A stretch of 64,000 nt of DNA from Zunongwangia mangrovi (GCF_900112105.1 NZ_FOKV01000001.1:124001-188000), one strand, 5' to 3'; positions 38,157 through 48,214 are shown, numbered from the stretch's first letter. Notes: generated from the letters alone by a model not told the origin. Numbers and translations: made by a program.

Positions 38157-39500
38157 TCAATAAGCTTTTTCTTCTCCTCCTATAGCATTTAAAACGGTTC
38201 TAACAATAATTTTAATATCTAAAAGTAAAGACCATTTTTCAACATAAAATATATCCAATCTTGTACGATTAATAATATCCGATTTAACTACCACTTCTCC
38301 CCGGTAACCTTTAATTTGTGCCAAGCCAGTGATACCAGGTTTGGCAAAATGCCTCACCAAATATTTATCAACTGAATTCTCATACTCACGAGTATGTGCT
38401 TCCATATGAGGTCTAGGACCCACCACACTCATATCTCCCAATAAAACATTAATAAATTGTGGTAATTCATCTATACTCGTTTTCCGAATAAATTTTCCGA
38501 TTTTAGTAAGGCGAACATCATTCTTAGTCATCATTTTTGTATCAGCCTCTCTATTTACTGCCATAGATCGAAACTTATAACAGAAAAATGACTTTTTATT
38601 TACTCCATGACGCCTTTGCTTAAAAAACACAGGACCACGTGACTCTAATTTTATTATAATTCCTATAATTGGCACGAGCCAAGATAGTACAAAAATTATC
38701 ACCAAAGATGAAAAAACCACATCAAAACTACGCTTAGTGTAACGTGCCACATCGGTATCCAGTGGTAATTTCCTGAGATTAAGAATTGGAACATTTCCAA
38801 AGAGCTCTACATCCATTGCCCTGGTATAGATTTCTTTATTATCAGGAACCATTTTAATTTTAATCAGATTATTATCACAAAAAGCAATAAGCTCGTTCAT
38901 CTGATCTGAAGATAAACGAGATACCATACAATACACTTCATCTACTGTATGACTACGAATAAAATTAAAAGCATTATCTATTTTACCTAAATAAGTAATA
39001 CTTTTTGAAGGATGATCATCAAAATATCCCCTGTACCGATACCCTAACTCCGGCTGATCGAAAATCTGACGAATCTTTTTCAACTTCCTGTCTCTTCCAA
39101 TAACTACCACGCTAACGAAATTACCTCCTTCAACCCTATAAATATCTCTTAAATAATAAAAAATATAACGATAAATAATAATCGTTGAGAAAATGACAAT
39201 TAATACTTTTAACTGATATATAGGGGAAATAACAAGATTTCGAAAACTAAAATTAGTAAAATAAGCCAGAGAGAATATAAGAAACAAGCTAAGCACCTTA
39301 TCAAAATTAGTAAAAAAACGTTCATTTCTTTTCGTTGGGTAATAATCTATAGCAAAAGTAATGAGTAACCAACTAAGATTATAGTACACAATAGCCGAAA
39401 TATTGTTATATGTTTCAAAGCTTAACGTAAACAACGTGAAGTTGATAATAATAAGATGAATAACAATTGAAACAGGTATGACTAAAGAAGACCTCTTCAT
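38157..39500 (-). CDS. Initiating polyprenyl-phosphate phosphoglycosyl transferase (WcaJ-like)
   Basis: Adds the first sugar-1-phosphate to undecaprenyl phosphate. The 447 residues have four N-terminal membrane helices (1-110) and a CoA-binding-like central domain (SVVVIGRDRKLKKIRQIFD). Another helix near 260-280 leads to the catalytic PGT domain. Catalytic motifs are KRSFDVVFSSLVI, FFKQRRHGVNKKSFFCYKFR, RKTSIDELPQFINVLLGDMS and SVVGPRPHMEAHT. Sugar specificity cannot be read; many relatives use UDP-glucose or UDP-galactose. It is oriented with the cluster, 67 bases before wza. Confidence 0.93.
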   Translation of the reverse strand: MKRSSLVIPVSIVIHLIIINFTLFTLSFETYNNISAIVYYNLSWLLITFAIDYYPTKRNERFFTNFDKVLSLFLIFSLAYFTNFSFRNLVISPIYQLKVLIVIFSTIIIYRYIFYYLRDIYRVEGGNFVSVVVIGRDRKLKKIRQIFDQPELGYRYRGYFDDHPSKSITYLGKIDNAFNFIRSHTVDEVYCMVSRLSSDQMNELIAFCDNNLIKIKMVPDNKEIYTRAMDVELFGNVPILNLRKLPLDTDVARYTKRSFDVVFSSLVIIFVLSWLVPIIGIIIKLESRGPVFFKQRRHGVNKKSFFCYKFRSMAVNREADTKMMTKNDVRLTKIGKFIRKTSIDELPQFINVLLGDMSVVGPRPHMEAHTREYENSVDKYLVRHFAKPGITGLAQIKGYRGEVVVKSDIINRTRLDIFYVEKWSLLLDIKIIVRTVLNAIGGEEKAY

Positions 39501-39565
39501 ATTTTTCTATAACTAAAGTGCTAAACTACTTAATAAATATGAGTTTAATGTTAATATAATTAATA

Positions 39566-40303
39566 CTATCTCTTTAATTTTTCCTTTAGCATCAAATAGA
39601 CAAACAAAGTATTAGTATAGGCATAACGTTTAAATAAACGTTTTGGTTCCTGAGATAGTCTATATAACCATTCTGTAGAAGTTTTTTGCATCCAGACCGG
39701 AGCCCGATTCTGCAGGCCTACCATTACCGGAAGCGCCCCTCCAATACCAATCATACAGGCGTTAATTCTCCCCTTCATATTAGCCATCCACTTTTCCTGC
39801 TTAGGACAACCTAAAGCAACAAACACAAAACCTGCCCCACTTTTGTTTATCAAGTCCGTGTAATCCTTTTCTTCTTCCTCACTTAATTCTCTAAAAGGTG
39901 GGCTTATTAAGCCTACAATATCTAAATTAGGATAATATTGGTCACAAAACTCTTTAGTTTTATCGAGAGTTAACTGGGTGCCTCCATAAAACACAACCTT
40001 TATTCCATTACTTTCAGCTTCTTTTAGCAAATCTGGCAATAAATCCATACCTGCAACACGATCCTGTTCTATGCCATAAATTTGTTTTAATCCCTTAGCC
40101 AATGGCATTCCATCTGGGGTAACCATATCTGCGTTATTTACCACTTCAGCAAAATCCTTGCTTTTATACGCTTCAACCAACATATGAACATTGGCTACAC
40201 AAGTATAGGTTGATTTTTTGTTCAGTGCAAGGGTTGTTAAATCTTTAATAAAATCCTGATATGCCTTAATAGATATATCAATACTTATAAGTCTCTTCTT
40301 CAT
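39566..40303 (-). CDS. WecG/TagA/CpsF-family glycosyltransferase
   Basis: A GT26-type enzyme that adds the second sugar to the lipid-linked acceptor, usually an N-acetylmannosamine-type residue. The 245 residues show the family core: CVANVHMLVEAYKSKDFAEV, NADMVTPDGMPLAKGLK, VFYGGTQLTLDKTKEF, GFVFVALGCPKQEKWM, IGIGGALPVMVGLQNRAP and WLYRLSQEPKRLFKRY. Bacterial TagA-like enzymes act on the membrane surface, and the basic C-terminus (LMLKEKLKR) fits that. It lies 65 bases before the initiating transferase gene, suggesting a functional pair. Confidence 0.92.
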   Translation of the reverse strand: MKKRLISIDISIKAYQDFIKDLTTLALNKKSTYTCVANVHMLVEAYKSKDFAEVVNNADMVTPDGMPLAKGLKQIYGIEQDRVAGMDLLPDLLKEAESNGIKVVFYGGTQLTLDKTKEFCDQYYPNLDIVGLISPPFRELSEEEEKDYTDLINKSGAGFVFVALGCPKQEKWMANMKGRINACMIGIGGALPVMVGLQNRAPVWMQKTSTEWLYRLSQEPKRLFKRYAYTNTLFVYLMLKEKLKR

Positions 40304-40345
40304 TAAAAATTATCTTCTAAATTTTTGAATTTACTCCAATTCAAA

Positions 40346-41590
40346 CTAATCCAACCTTTTATTTAAAGTTCTCCTATATAGCTCAATTACTTTTCTTGCT
40401 TTATTATCCCAAGATAATTCTTTCTGAAGCTCAATACAATTGATAGACATTTTTTTTAATACATGTCTATTTTCCGATAAATAATCTATATGTGAAGAAA
40501 AATCCAACACAGATTTTTCTGGTGAGGTAAGTTTAATTTTAACCCCGATTCTATCATTAATTACAGCTCCAAAACCACATGTATCAAAACAAAGAACTGG
40601 TAATTGATTTGAAATTGCTTCCATCACAACCGTAGAAGTATCTTCACTCACACTGGTAAAGAAAAAAAGTTGCATTTGTTTCATTTTTTTCAAAACAATT
40701 GCATTGGGACAATTTCCATAAAAAACAACCTGATTTTTTATACCCAAAGTATCTACAATAAGTTTTGCACTAGCTTCCTGCTGTTTCGTACCACTTCCAA
40801 CAACATGTAAAATAATATTAGGGTTATTTATTTGAGCTATACTTTTTAATGCTAAAGGTAATTGTTTACGGAAATCAAATTTACCTACCCATAAAATATT
40901 TAATTTTTTTGAAAAGAATCTGCCTGTAGAAATTTTAATGTCTGAAGGATAACTTCCGGTTTCGGGAATAATTAACGAGTCCTTGCCTTTATAAGTTTTT
41001 AGAGCTTTATAAGAATCGGGAATAGAGCTTATAAGGACATCTGCTCCCCTTAAAGCTTTATTAACCCTGCTATCAAATCTAAGTTGACAAATATTAAGAA
41101 AGTTTTTAAGCCTATTAAAAAGCTGAAATTTAAGACCCGCCTCTTTTAAATAGTTTACCGGAAATTGCTTTAAACCACCTATGGGACCCCAAATTAAAGG
41201 AATATATTTTATTTTCCATAAATACCCGGGTTCCCGAAAACCAATCATATTAAGTTGATGGAGAATATCAATATTATGTTCTTTTACAATTTCAACCGCT
41301 AATTTATAAGTTTGATATTGCCACTTTTTATAATGCCCGTAAAAGCGCCAATCTCCTTGATTCCAGCACATATTTCGGATTTCATCAGAAACCGGATTAT
41401 AATAAAAATACATATTAGATGCCTGCGGCAAAGTTTTTAGAGCTTCTTCTATATACCCTCTAAATTCTCCTTCGGTAATTATATGAACCTCACAGTATCT
41501 AGCTAAATTGGCACACCAATTCCATCCCATTCCCGGCTCGCTTCCTGTATGTGGGGAACAAGCATAAGCATTAATAAGAATTTTAAGCAT
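40346..41590 (-). CDS. Glycosyltransferase, GT4-like
   Basis: A GT-B-fold transferase of about 414 residues. I place the start at the ATG at 41590 (MLKILINAYACSPHTGSEPG). An ATG at 41605 would add five residues. The acceptor domain shows GMGWNWCANLARYCEVHIIT. The nucleotide-sugar domain has ILWVGKFDFRKQLPLALKSI and LHVVGSGTKQQEASAKLIVD. The Ex7E-type motif region is SEDTSTVVMEAISNQLPVL. Related proteins occur in capsule clusters of Bacteroidota. Donor and linkage are unknown. It is 5-20 bases after the nitroreductase-like gene. Confidence 0.85.
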   Translation of the reverse strand: MLKILINAYACSPHTGSEPGMGWNWCANLARYCEVHIITEGEFRGYIEEALKTLPQASNMYFYYNPVSDEIRNMCWNQGDWRFYGHYKKWQYQTYKLAVEIVKEHNIDILHQLNMIGFREPGYLWKIKYIPLIWGPIGGLKQFPVNYLKEAGLKFQLFNRLKNFLNICQLRFDSRVNKALRGADVLISSIPDSYKALKTYKGKDSLIIPETGSYPSDIKISTGRFFSKKLNILWVGKFDFRKQLPLALKSIAQINNPNIILHVVGSGTKQQEASAKLIVDTLGIKNQVVFYGNCPNAIVLKKMKQMQLFFFTSVSEDTSTVVMEAISNQLPVLCFDTCGFGAVINDRIGVKIKLTSPEKSVLDFSSHIDYLSENRHVLKKMSINCIELQKELSWDNKARKVIELYRRTLNKRLD

Positions 41591-41610
41591 TTTTATAGAA
41601 TTCAAAAACT

Positions 41611-42618
41611 CTAACCAATAATTTTATTGGTAAAATTAATATCATATCTTGGTGATGTAGCCAGTTTAAATTCATCTGGAGGAAAACCACACGCAATCAT
41701 ACAGATAAACACCTCTGATTGAGGAACACTACATAACTTTTGAAGTATTTTATCTTTTTCAGGAGTATTACTACAGTTTAAAGGACATGTTCCTATTTTT
41801 TTAAAATGTAGCGCATATAAAAGATTCATTAGATACATTCCTCCATCAATGAAAGCCTGATTTCTTTCAAAAGAATGACCAAAAACCCCCAACTCAGATG
41901 TCACAATAATTAATTTATCAGCAAGATGACCAAACCCCCTGTTCCCTCCTTGTATTTTTAAAATTTCCTGTATCAGCGCCTTATCAGTAAATATATACGT
42001 CCTCCAAGCTTGTCTATTACACGCAGATGGTGTTTTTTTTGCTATCTCCAATGCCTCTGTAATACTACTCATAGGAATTTCCAAATCCTTAAAATTACGC
42101 AAACTATGCCTTGAAAAAGAAAATTCATCAAACGGAGCCATTACATTTTTAAAATATCCCTCACTACTTTGTACAAGCTGCTTAGAAACTGGTCCCTCGA
42201 TATTCAAAGTATTAATTTTCTTTAAATTTTCAAGAGTATTATCTTCTAATGCAAAGTTATTCTCAGCATGAAAATTTTCATACTCTTTTATTACAGCAAC
42301 AGCATGTTTTAACTGAGGTTCATTAGCCCCAAACAAATCAATATACCTTAAACATTCATTAATTAAGACAATTAACTTAGGTTGACCAAAACCTAAGCGG
42401 GTATTTGGCATTGTTAATCCTTTTTCAAATACATGGTAATGTTTAATAATATTACCTATCAATTCATTCTGCTTTTTCATTAAAAATGAATCAGAATATT
42501 TTTTGTAACGCTTTCTATCGTAATTATAAGACTGATAAATAGTATATGCTCTCAAAGTTTTATTGAAAATAAATCTAATAAAACTGTCTGGAAAAATTTT
42601 AAAGAGTAATTCTTTCAT
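41611..42618 (-). CDS. Nitroreductase-family protein in the polysaccharide locus
   Basis: A 335-residue protein. The C-terminal 190 residues form an FMN-dependent nitroreductase-like domain: FSFSRHSLRNFKDLEIPMSS, KKTPSACNRQAWRTYIF (FMN-binding region) and ALHFKKIGTCPLNCSNTPE. The N-terminal 145 residues are helical and unassigned (YHVFEKGLTMPNTRLGFGQP). Its substrate is unknown; similar proteins appear next to pyruvyl-transferase-family genes in polysaccharide clusters, and here the partner is the gene immediately upstream (9-base gap). A redox step on a sugar or lipid carrier is possible but unproven. Confidence 0.8.
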   Translation of the reverse strand: MKELLFKIFPDSFIRFIFNKTLRAYTIYQSYNYDRKRYKKYSDSFLMKKQNELIGNIIKHYHVFEKGLTMPNTRLGFGQPKLIVLINECLRYIDLFGANEPQLKHAVAVIKEYENFHAENNFALEDNTLENLKKINTLNIEGPVSKQLVQSSEGYFKNVMAPFDEFSFSRHSLRNFKDLEIPMSSITEALEIAKKTPSACNRQAWRTYIFTDKALIQEILKIQGGNRGFGHLADKLIIVTSELGVFGHSFERNQAFIDGGMYLMNLLYALHFKKIGTCPLNCSNTPEKDKILQKLCSVPQSEVFICMIACGFPPDEFKLATSPRYDINFTNKIIG

Positions 42619-42627
42619 AATTTATTT

Positions 42628-43803
42628 TTATTCAGCATTCAAAATACGCTGTAAATATTCCATTGAATCATTTCTGAATTCATTTAAGAGTCGATTAGGT
42701 TCACTGAAATTTATATTTTCAGATAACTCCCAATTATCATTTTCTCCACCTTCCCAAACAATACGATCTGATAAATGCAGCATTTCTAAAAAGTTCGTAA
42801 TTCTCGAATTATTTGCTTTATTCGGTCTCAAAACTGCAAAAAATGGAATATTGAAATTGACAGAAAAAGCAGTGCCGTGAAAAGAAGTTGTTAAAACAAA
42901 TTTAGCGTTTTGAAATAAGGCTATAAATTCAGACGGTCCTCCATCCTCAATATTGTATATGCCTTCTATTTTTTTATTTGCATAAGCTCTCTTACAAAGA
43001 TTATATATTTCGCAATTAAACTTTCGCTTTAACTCATAAGCTTTTTGCACTAATTCATCAGATTCATGTAACTTATAAACAAGAATATAATCTCCTTTTG
43101 GCAAGCTATTCTTGTTATCCTCATTAATAACCCGACTCCAATCATCTTTAGAGAGCAATAAAGTAGGGTCTAAAACCTGCTTTGCTTGTTTCCCAGATAG
43201 CTGCTCGACTAGAGCAACTCCTTGCTTTTCCCGCACACCTATAAAATCAAGATTATTAAAAAAATCGCGATATTTAGCATGTAAACTCTCAGGGATTTGT
43301 GAAACGCCAAAACTGGAAGCATAAGTTACCTTTAGCTTATTCTTCGGAGCGAAATCGAGAAAATACGGTGATAATGACGTCCCGGTTCCAGGATTCCAAA
43401 CCTGGTCACTACCTACCATATAAATATCATATTCAAAGCTCATTTTATAAAGTTCCTCATAACTCCTATACTGATCTTTAGAATATCTAGTTTTACCATT
43501 TGCATGAAATCTATAAAAATTTTTTTTTCTATTTTCGATAGCAGCAGAAAACACAGAACTCCCTTCGATTAAAGGAGAAATCACCCGGTACATTAAAAAG
43601 TTTTTAAATTTACTTTTTGTATCTTGTTTAATAAGTGGCTGGGATAAACCCGTTGGTTTATGATCTTTATGTTTATAATATAAATAATCAATAAGCTCTG
43701 CATCATAACCTAGGTCCCTTAATTTTCTCTGAAGCGCATAGGCTTGCAATTCAGCACCATAATTATTAGTTCTCGATATGGTAATAATACCTATTTTTTT
43801 CAT
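42628..43803 (-). CDS. Polysaccharide pyruvyl transferase family protein (copy 1)
   Basis: A 391-residue GT-B-like protein of the CsaB/WcaK/EpsO type, which adds ketal-linked pyruvate from PEP to sugars. Motifs are KIGIITISRTNNYGAELQAY (N-terminal Rossmann), YDIYMVGSDQVWNPGTGTSL, TYASSFGVSQIPES, FIGVREKQGVALVEQLSG, and FVLTTSFHGTAFSVNFNIPF. The Ser-Phe-His motif is typical of the family. It shares little more than family motifs with copy 2 at 50815-51903. Located 7 bases after the acyltransferase gene. Acceptor sugar unknown. Confidence 0.87.
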   Translation of the reverse strand: MKKIGIITISRTNNYGAELQAYALQRKLRDLGYDAELIDYLYYKHKDHKPTGLSQPLIKQDTKSKFKNFLMYRVISPLIEGSSVFSAAIENRKKNFYRFHANGKTRYSKDQYRSYEELYKMSFEYDIYMVGSDQVWNPGTGTSLSPYFLDFAPKNKLKVTYASSFGVSQIPESLHAKYRDFFNNLDFIGVREKQGVALVEQLSGKQAKQVLDPTLLLSKDDWSRVINEDNKNSLPKGDYILVYKLHESDELVQKAYELKRKFNCEIYNLCKRAYANKKIEGIYNIEDGGPSEFIALFQNAKFVLTTSFHGTAFSVNFNIPFFAVLRPNKANNSRITNFLEMLHLSDRIVWEGGENDNWELSENINFSEPNRLLNEFRNDSMEYLQRILNAE

Positions 43804-43810
43804 TCTTGAA

Positions 43811-44383
43811 TTAATTAGTCTTCAGTCTATGAAGATATTCCAAATGTTCAATTTTTTGTTTGGGAGAATCAAACCTATCCCTAATTTTCCTTGCAGGAAC
43901 TCCACCCCAAATTTCACAAGGCGGTACACTTTTATTTACTAAACTACCTGCTGCGATTATAGATCCAGAAGAAATAGTAACCCCTGCTAAAATTATTGCT
44001 CCATTCCCAACCCACACATCATCGCCAACATAAGTTATTTCATCTTTACCCCTTGGCGAATCCCACATACTTATGCCTGGTTTTGCGAATGTATGATCAT
44101 TTCTACCAACAAAAGAAACATCACCCGCTATAAGCACATGATTTCCAATAGTTAAATCTGTTGCTACTCTAGATCCTTTGCCAATTTGCACCTTATCCCC
44201 CAAAATTATTTTACGTCCCTTGGCAAATCTAACATCTTTCATTACCCTTACAAATCCATTATATTTAACAAAAGGAAATTTAAAGCTAAATACATACCAG
44301 GAACGAAAAACGTTAAGAAAATGATTCAATACAAATTTTAACTTACTTGATCCTACCGGCATATTACTATACTGAAAATTCAT
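43811..44383 (-). CDS. Left-handed beta-helix acyltransferase (WcaF/maltose acetyltransferase type)
   Basis: A 190-residue acyl-CoA-dependent O-acyltransferase, likely O-acetyl. The hexapeptide repeats are clear: KIILGDKVQIGKGSRVATDL, TIGNHVLIAGDVSFVGRNDH, GDDVWVGNGAIILAGVTISS and GSIIAAGSLVNKSVPP. His in GRNDHTF may be catalytic. The C-terminal GGVPARKIRDRF is typical. Located between a GT4 gene and pyruvyl transferase copy 1. Modifies either a sugar precursor or the repeat unit. Confidence 0.88.
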   Translation of the reverse strand: MNFQYSNMPVGSSKLKFVLNHFLNVFRSWYVFSFKFPFVKYNGFVRVMKDVRFAKGRKIILGDKVQIGKGSRVATDLTIGNHVLIAGDVSFVGRNDHTFAKPGISMWDSPRGKDEITYVGDDVWVGNGAIILAGVTISSGSIIAAGSLVNKSVPPCEIWGGVPARKIRDRFDSPKQKIEHLEYLHRLKTN

Positions 44384-44396
44384 AAAAACCTATATA

Positions 44397-45497
44397 CTAT
44401 AAAAAATCGTTAAAAACTTCTACATATTGCTTAAAAGATACCGGCATTAAATTAGGCCTGTGATTTTGCCTAATATGATCTATGGAATAAAAATTGTTAA
44501 GCTCATTAACAAACTTTTCTTTATCTAGAGGCTCAAAAATTTTACCATTTTTGTCTGATATAAAATCAATTGCTCCAATATGCTTACTTGCCAAAACTGG
44601 GCAACCAAAAATTAAAGCCTCATTAACCACTGCACCAAATGGTTCAAATCTACTTGGCAAGATATAAAAGTTTGCTATATCATACCATGCATACAATTTA
44701 GCTCCTGAACAAAAACCTGCAAACACCACTCTATCATAAATGCCTAAAGATTTAGATTGCTCCAACAACTCATTCTTTTTACTTCCTTCTCCTACCAAAA
44801 CTAATATATGATCCCTATTGTTAGATTCTGCAAATGCAGAAATCAACAAATCCAATCCTTTAACATGTTCCAAACGCCCGGAATAAAGAATAATTTTTTT
44901 ACTATTAAGATGAAAATCTTCCTCATACTTATTTATAATTTCAGGAAACAAGCTTCTGTATCCTAAAAGACTTTCAGGATTTTGAATATTTGGACATACT
45001 TCCACCCTCAAATTAGGAAATACGTTTCTATACCAGTTCATTACCCTATTACTATAAACAACCAAGGCATCAGCATTCTTCAGCACATATTTTCTAGATT
45101 GAGCCTTTAAACCTTTTACTGATTGAGCTATAGCAATATTATCGGAAGTCGTAATGACATACTTATATTTAAAAAACCTTTTATAAAATGCAAGAATTAT
45201 ACTAGTAGGAGCGTATTCATGAGAAAAAATAATTTTTGGCTTTACTGAATTAATTAAACCCAGAATACCAAATCTTATAGGTCTTTTACCAATTCTAAAA
45301 CCTTTGGTCAAAAAAACAGTATTTATTTCAGGTTCTAATAGATTTAAAAGTTCATCTCTATTATACTTAAAACCCTCCCTTTCAGAATCAGTAAAAGCAA
45401 TAGTTAGATCATAATATACACTCATCTCATTAAAAACATCTATACGCCAAGGTGGTAGATATTGAAAAAAAATTAACGCCTTTGTTTTTTTAATCAC
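44397..45497 (-). CDS. Glycosyltransferase family 4 enzyme
   Basis: A 366-residue GT-B glycosyltransferase. The N-terminal part shows KALIFFQYLPPWRIDVFNEM. The C-terminal Glycos_transf_1 domain has LYSGRLEHVKGLDLLISAFA, VGEGSKKNELLEQSKSLGI, and the Ex7E signature in SRFEPFGAVVNEALIFGCPV. The second Glu and the glycine motif are intact, so it should be active. Sugar unknown. Located 12 bases after the GT2 gene. Confidence 0.9.
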   Translation of the reverse strand: MIKKTKALIFFQYLPPWRIDVFNEMSVYYDLTIAFTDSEREGFKYNRDELLNLLEPEINTVFLTKGFRIGKRPIRFGILGLINSVKPKIIFSHEYAPTSIILAFYKRFFKYKYVITTSDNIAIAQSVKGLKAQSRKYVLKNADALVVYSNRVMNWYRNVFPNLRVEVCPNIQNPESLLGYRSLFPEIINKYEEDFHLNSKKIILYSGRLEHVKGLDLLISAFAESNNRDHILVLVGEGSKKNELLEQSKSLGIYDRVVFAGFCSGAKLYAWYDIANFYILPSRFEPFGAVVNEALIFGCPVLASKHIGAIDFISDKNGKIFEPLDKEKFVNELNNFYSIDHIRQNHRPNLMPVSFKQYVEVFNDFL

Positions 45498-45509
45498 AGA
45501 AATTAAATT

Positions 45510-46331
45510 TTAGTTCCATAATTTAGGAGCTACAAGTCTTATATGATTCGTTAAATAATGGAATAGCGCTATTCCTAGACCTTTATGTCTTTTTTCAAAT
45601 TTATAAAATTCCTCAGGATTATTTCCTAACGGTGAACGAAAAGCTTTCCAGCGCTTCAGGAAGGACTTTTTAGGATTACACCAAGTAGCTAATTCAGTAT
45701 GTAGATCACATCTACCTAATATTTCTGAGGCAATATAAATTTTCACACCTTTAGCTTTCGCCCGTAAACCATAATCAAAATCTCCCAAAGCATGCCTAAA
45801 GATTGGATCATTAAGACCGACAATTTTATAAACATAAGACGGTATCAAAACGATATTCCCATTAAAATAATCACATTCTTCTGGAGATTCCTTTGGAATC
45901 AACAAACCCTTTTTCCTAGAACGACCGCCATATGTAACCAGATTATGATTGTTAAGAGCGCTAGTAGTACCTACAATAATTGATTCATTCTTAAAATCAT
46001 AAGAAGTATTTAATAATTTTTTCAGAGCATCTCTTTTCAAATAAGTATCATCATTCAACCAGAGATAATAATCAAACTCCTGCTTTTTTAAAGCTGTAGT
46101 CCAAGCCAAATGCATCCCTCTATTCCAAAATAAATCTCCACTCCCCTTAATAACATTGACCTTAGGAAACCTATCTTTAACAGCATCAGAGGTTCCATCA
46201 GCACTACCATCATCAACCATAAATACACTAATTTCAAAAGATTGAGAAATATCCTGATCAAAAAGCCGCTTTAAACAGCTTAATGTTTGCTCCTTTCGGT
46301 TAAAGACAGTAAGAAGTACTGCTATTATCAT
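45510..46331 (-). CDS. Glycosyltransferase family 2 enzyme
   Basis: A 273-residue GT-A glycosyltransferase. It shows the start VLLTVFNRKEQTLSCLKRLF, the DDGSADGT motif (VDDGSADGTSDAV), and a DxD-like site in YLWLNDDTYLKRD. The acceptor part has FNGNIVLIPSYVYK and DFDYGLRAKAKG, reminiscent of rhamnosyl- or fucosyl-type transferases. Overlaps the next gene by 4 bases (ATGA), indicating translational coupling. Sugar and acceptor unknown. Confidence 0.9.
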   Translation of the reverse strand: MIIAVLLTVFNRKEQTLSCLKRLFDQDISQSFEISVFMVDDGSADGTSDAVKDRFPKVNVIKGSGDLFWNRGMHLAWTTALKKQEFDYYLWLNDDTYLKRDALKKLLNTSYDFKNESIIVGTTSALNNHNLVTYGGRSRKKGLLIPKESPEECDYFNGNIVLIPSYVYKIVGLNDPIFRHALGDFDYGLRAKAKGVKIYIASEILGRCDLHTELATWCNPKKSFLKRWKAFRSPLGNNPEEFYKFEKRHKGLGIALFHYLTNHIRLVAPKLWN

Positions 46332-46951
46332 GAAATATTTTTTATAAACCGTGCTGGATTACCAGCCCAAATTTGATTAGAGGGAATAGACTTAGTTACA
46401 ACGGAACCTGCACCAATAATACTATTCTTACCTATTTTCACTCCCTTTAAAATAATACTCTGCGCACCAATAAATACATTATCATCAATATAAACCGGAG
46501 CATTTTTCTTACGTACTAAGTCTAATTCAGAATTTCTCACAATTGGATCTACACTATGAAAGTCTGAATCATAAATTTTGACTCCTCCACCAATTTTCAC
46601 ATTGTCACCTATATGTATAAGTTCGTGACAAATGATAGCAGCTTGCGATATGCCCACAGATTTACCAATATTTATCTTAGCCTTATTACCAACAAAAAAG
46701 GTACATTTTTCATAAACCCCTATAGGATTCCCATCAATCCTATTATGCATAGAAAAATTCTCATCTACTGTAAAATTTCCTGTACGGGCAATCATCATAT
46801 AAGGAAACCCAGTTGATTTAAATTTACCAAAAGAGGCACCATTTCCTGTAAAAATAATATAACACATCAACTTATCATAACCTCTAACAAGAATCTGAGA
46901 GACTTTTCTAAGGCTTTTAAAAATTAATTTAAAAAGTAATTTTATTTCCAT
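46328..46951 (-). CDS. Left-handed beta-helix acyltransferase
   Basis: A 207-residue hexapeptide acyltransferase. The repeats GNKAKINIGKSVGISQAAII, HIGDNVKIGGGVKIYDSDFH and VYIDDNVFIGAQSIILKGVK are followed by IGKNSIIGAGSVVTKSIPSN. The terminal NQIWAGNPARFIKNIS is the usual family end. DSDFHSVDP contains the likely catalytic His. The N-terminal 60 residues have an amphipathic basic segment that may touch the membrane. It is 9 bases after the Wzy-like gene. Confidence 0.87.
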   Translation of the reverse strand: MEIKLLFKLIFKSLRKVSQILVRGYDKLMCYIIFTGNGASFGKFKSTGFPYMMIARTGNFTVDENFSMHNRIDGNPIGVYEKCTFFVGNKAKINIGKSVGISQAAIICHELIHIGDNVKIGGGVKIYDSDFHSVDPIVRNSELDLVRKKNAPVYIDDNVFIGAQSIILKGVKIGKNSIIGAGSVVTKSIPSNQIWAGNPARFIKNIS

Positions 46952-46960
46952 TTAAGGTTA

Positions 46961-48214
46961 TTAAGTTAAATTAATAAAAGCATTTTTACTAAAAAGGCTT
47001 CGAATCCAACTAGTAAAGTCTTTATCACTCATTTTTCGAAAAGTTTCAGAAAAGCATACACCAACAGCAATCCATAACACTAGAAAGTTTAAATCAAAGC
47101 GGCTAAAGTCCTCTATCCAACTATAAAACCACCTAAATGCGACATACACTCCAAGAATTTTAGAAAAAATATTATTTGATGAATATATTGAAGTGTAGGC
47201 TGCTTTAAAAAAAATAATAAAATATGATATAACTCCTATTACTCCAAAATAATTAAAAATGTTTAATATAGAAACTTCGGAGCTTTGGCGTTCATCCCTA
47301 TCAGTTTCTAACCGATATTGCTTATAAGCTTCCAACCAATCGAAGAAATTACTATCAAAACCTCGAGCCATAGATCTTCCAAAAAGCCAATAATCATTAT
47401 TTATCGCAGAACTAATGACCTCTTCGTACAGAAAAGTTCTAGTATCTACCAAAAGTTTCTCATTATCATTCTTAGTATCTAAATACTCGTTAAATTTAAA
47501 TACATTAAAGGTATTGTTAACAGCGAGATACAAAAAAGCAAAAGGCAATAGAAAAAATATTATGGTAATATAATAAAATATTTTTTTAGTGAAATTTTTT
47601 CTGAAATAATATAAAAAACTTAATCCAAATGGAATTATAAATTTAATTACGTTGCTTCGAGCACCACTGCTTAGAAATGTTATTAATACTATTGACAGAA
47701 CACCAATAACTTTCCACTTTTTAGGTAAAATTGGGAAAAATAATAATAAAAAACTAATAGGCATTAAATATCTCCCGTAAGCCTCAGGTAAAATGAATAT
47801 TAGAAAAATTGGAAATAAAGGTAATGCGTAATTTTTCCAATATTTTATCGTTCTATTCAGTATCAATGGTGAACCAAATGCATACACTGATATTGGCATT
47901 AAAAATACCATCAAATTACTTATTAACAGTTTCCAATCCCAATAATATTCCGATTTTATAAGACCATGAATAAATGAAAATAATACAATAATCAAGAAAA
48001 AAGATATAGGCCACAAACTAGAAGTGATAGAATTTAATAGATAAGATTTTGTTTTAAAAAAGAGAACCAAGATCACGCCGTAGATAATCCACCAAAACGA
48101 GGTATTCCCTATTGGTAGTCTAGACCATTGATTTACTGAGGATAATGTTATTAATAAAATAAAAAAAGGTAAAATTCTAGTTGTGTAGTAATAAGCTTTA
48201 GTTCTCATTTCCAA
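46961..48214 (-). CDS. wzy: Wzy-like repeat-unit polymerase
   Basis: A 417-residue integral membrane protein with about 11-12 hydrophobic helices. A large external loop (about 225-310, with [20 protein letters not shown] and ...[19 protein letters not shown]) is the layout of O-antigen/capsule polymerases. Primary sequence in this family is poorly conserved, so the call rests on topology, the position among transferases and the presence of Wzx, Wza and Wzc in the same locus. The gene is very AT-rich. Overlaps the preceding acyltransferase gene by 10 bases. Confidence 0.75.
   Translation of the reverse strand: MEMRTKAYYYTTRILPFFILLITLSSVNQWSRLPIGNTSFWWIIYGVILVLFFKTKSYLLNSITSSLWPISFFLIIVLFSFIHGLIKSEYYWDWKLLISNLMVFLMPISVYAFGSPLILNRTIKYWKNYALPLFPIFLIFILPEAYGRYLMPISFLLLFFPILPKKWKVIGVLSIVLITFLSSGARSNVIKFIIPFGLSFLYYFRKNFTKKIFYYITIIFFLLPFAFLYLAVNNTFNVFKFNEYLDTKNDNEKLLVDTRTFLYEEVISSAINNDYWLFGRSMARGFDSNFFDWLEAYKQYRLETDRDERQSSEVSILNIFNYFGVIGVISYFIIFFKAAYTSIYSSNNIFSKILGVYVAFRWFYSWIEDFSRFDLNFLVLWIAVGVCFSETFRKMSDKDFTSWIRSLFSKNAFINLT

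Noticed and set aside
38157-39500. Idea that the jelly-roll or GT-D-like genes are the initiating transferase
   Set aside because: The WcaJ-like gene has the full phosphoglycosyl transferase motif set and membrane topology, so no other initiator is needed.
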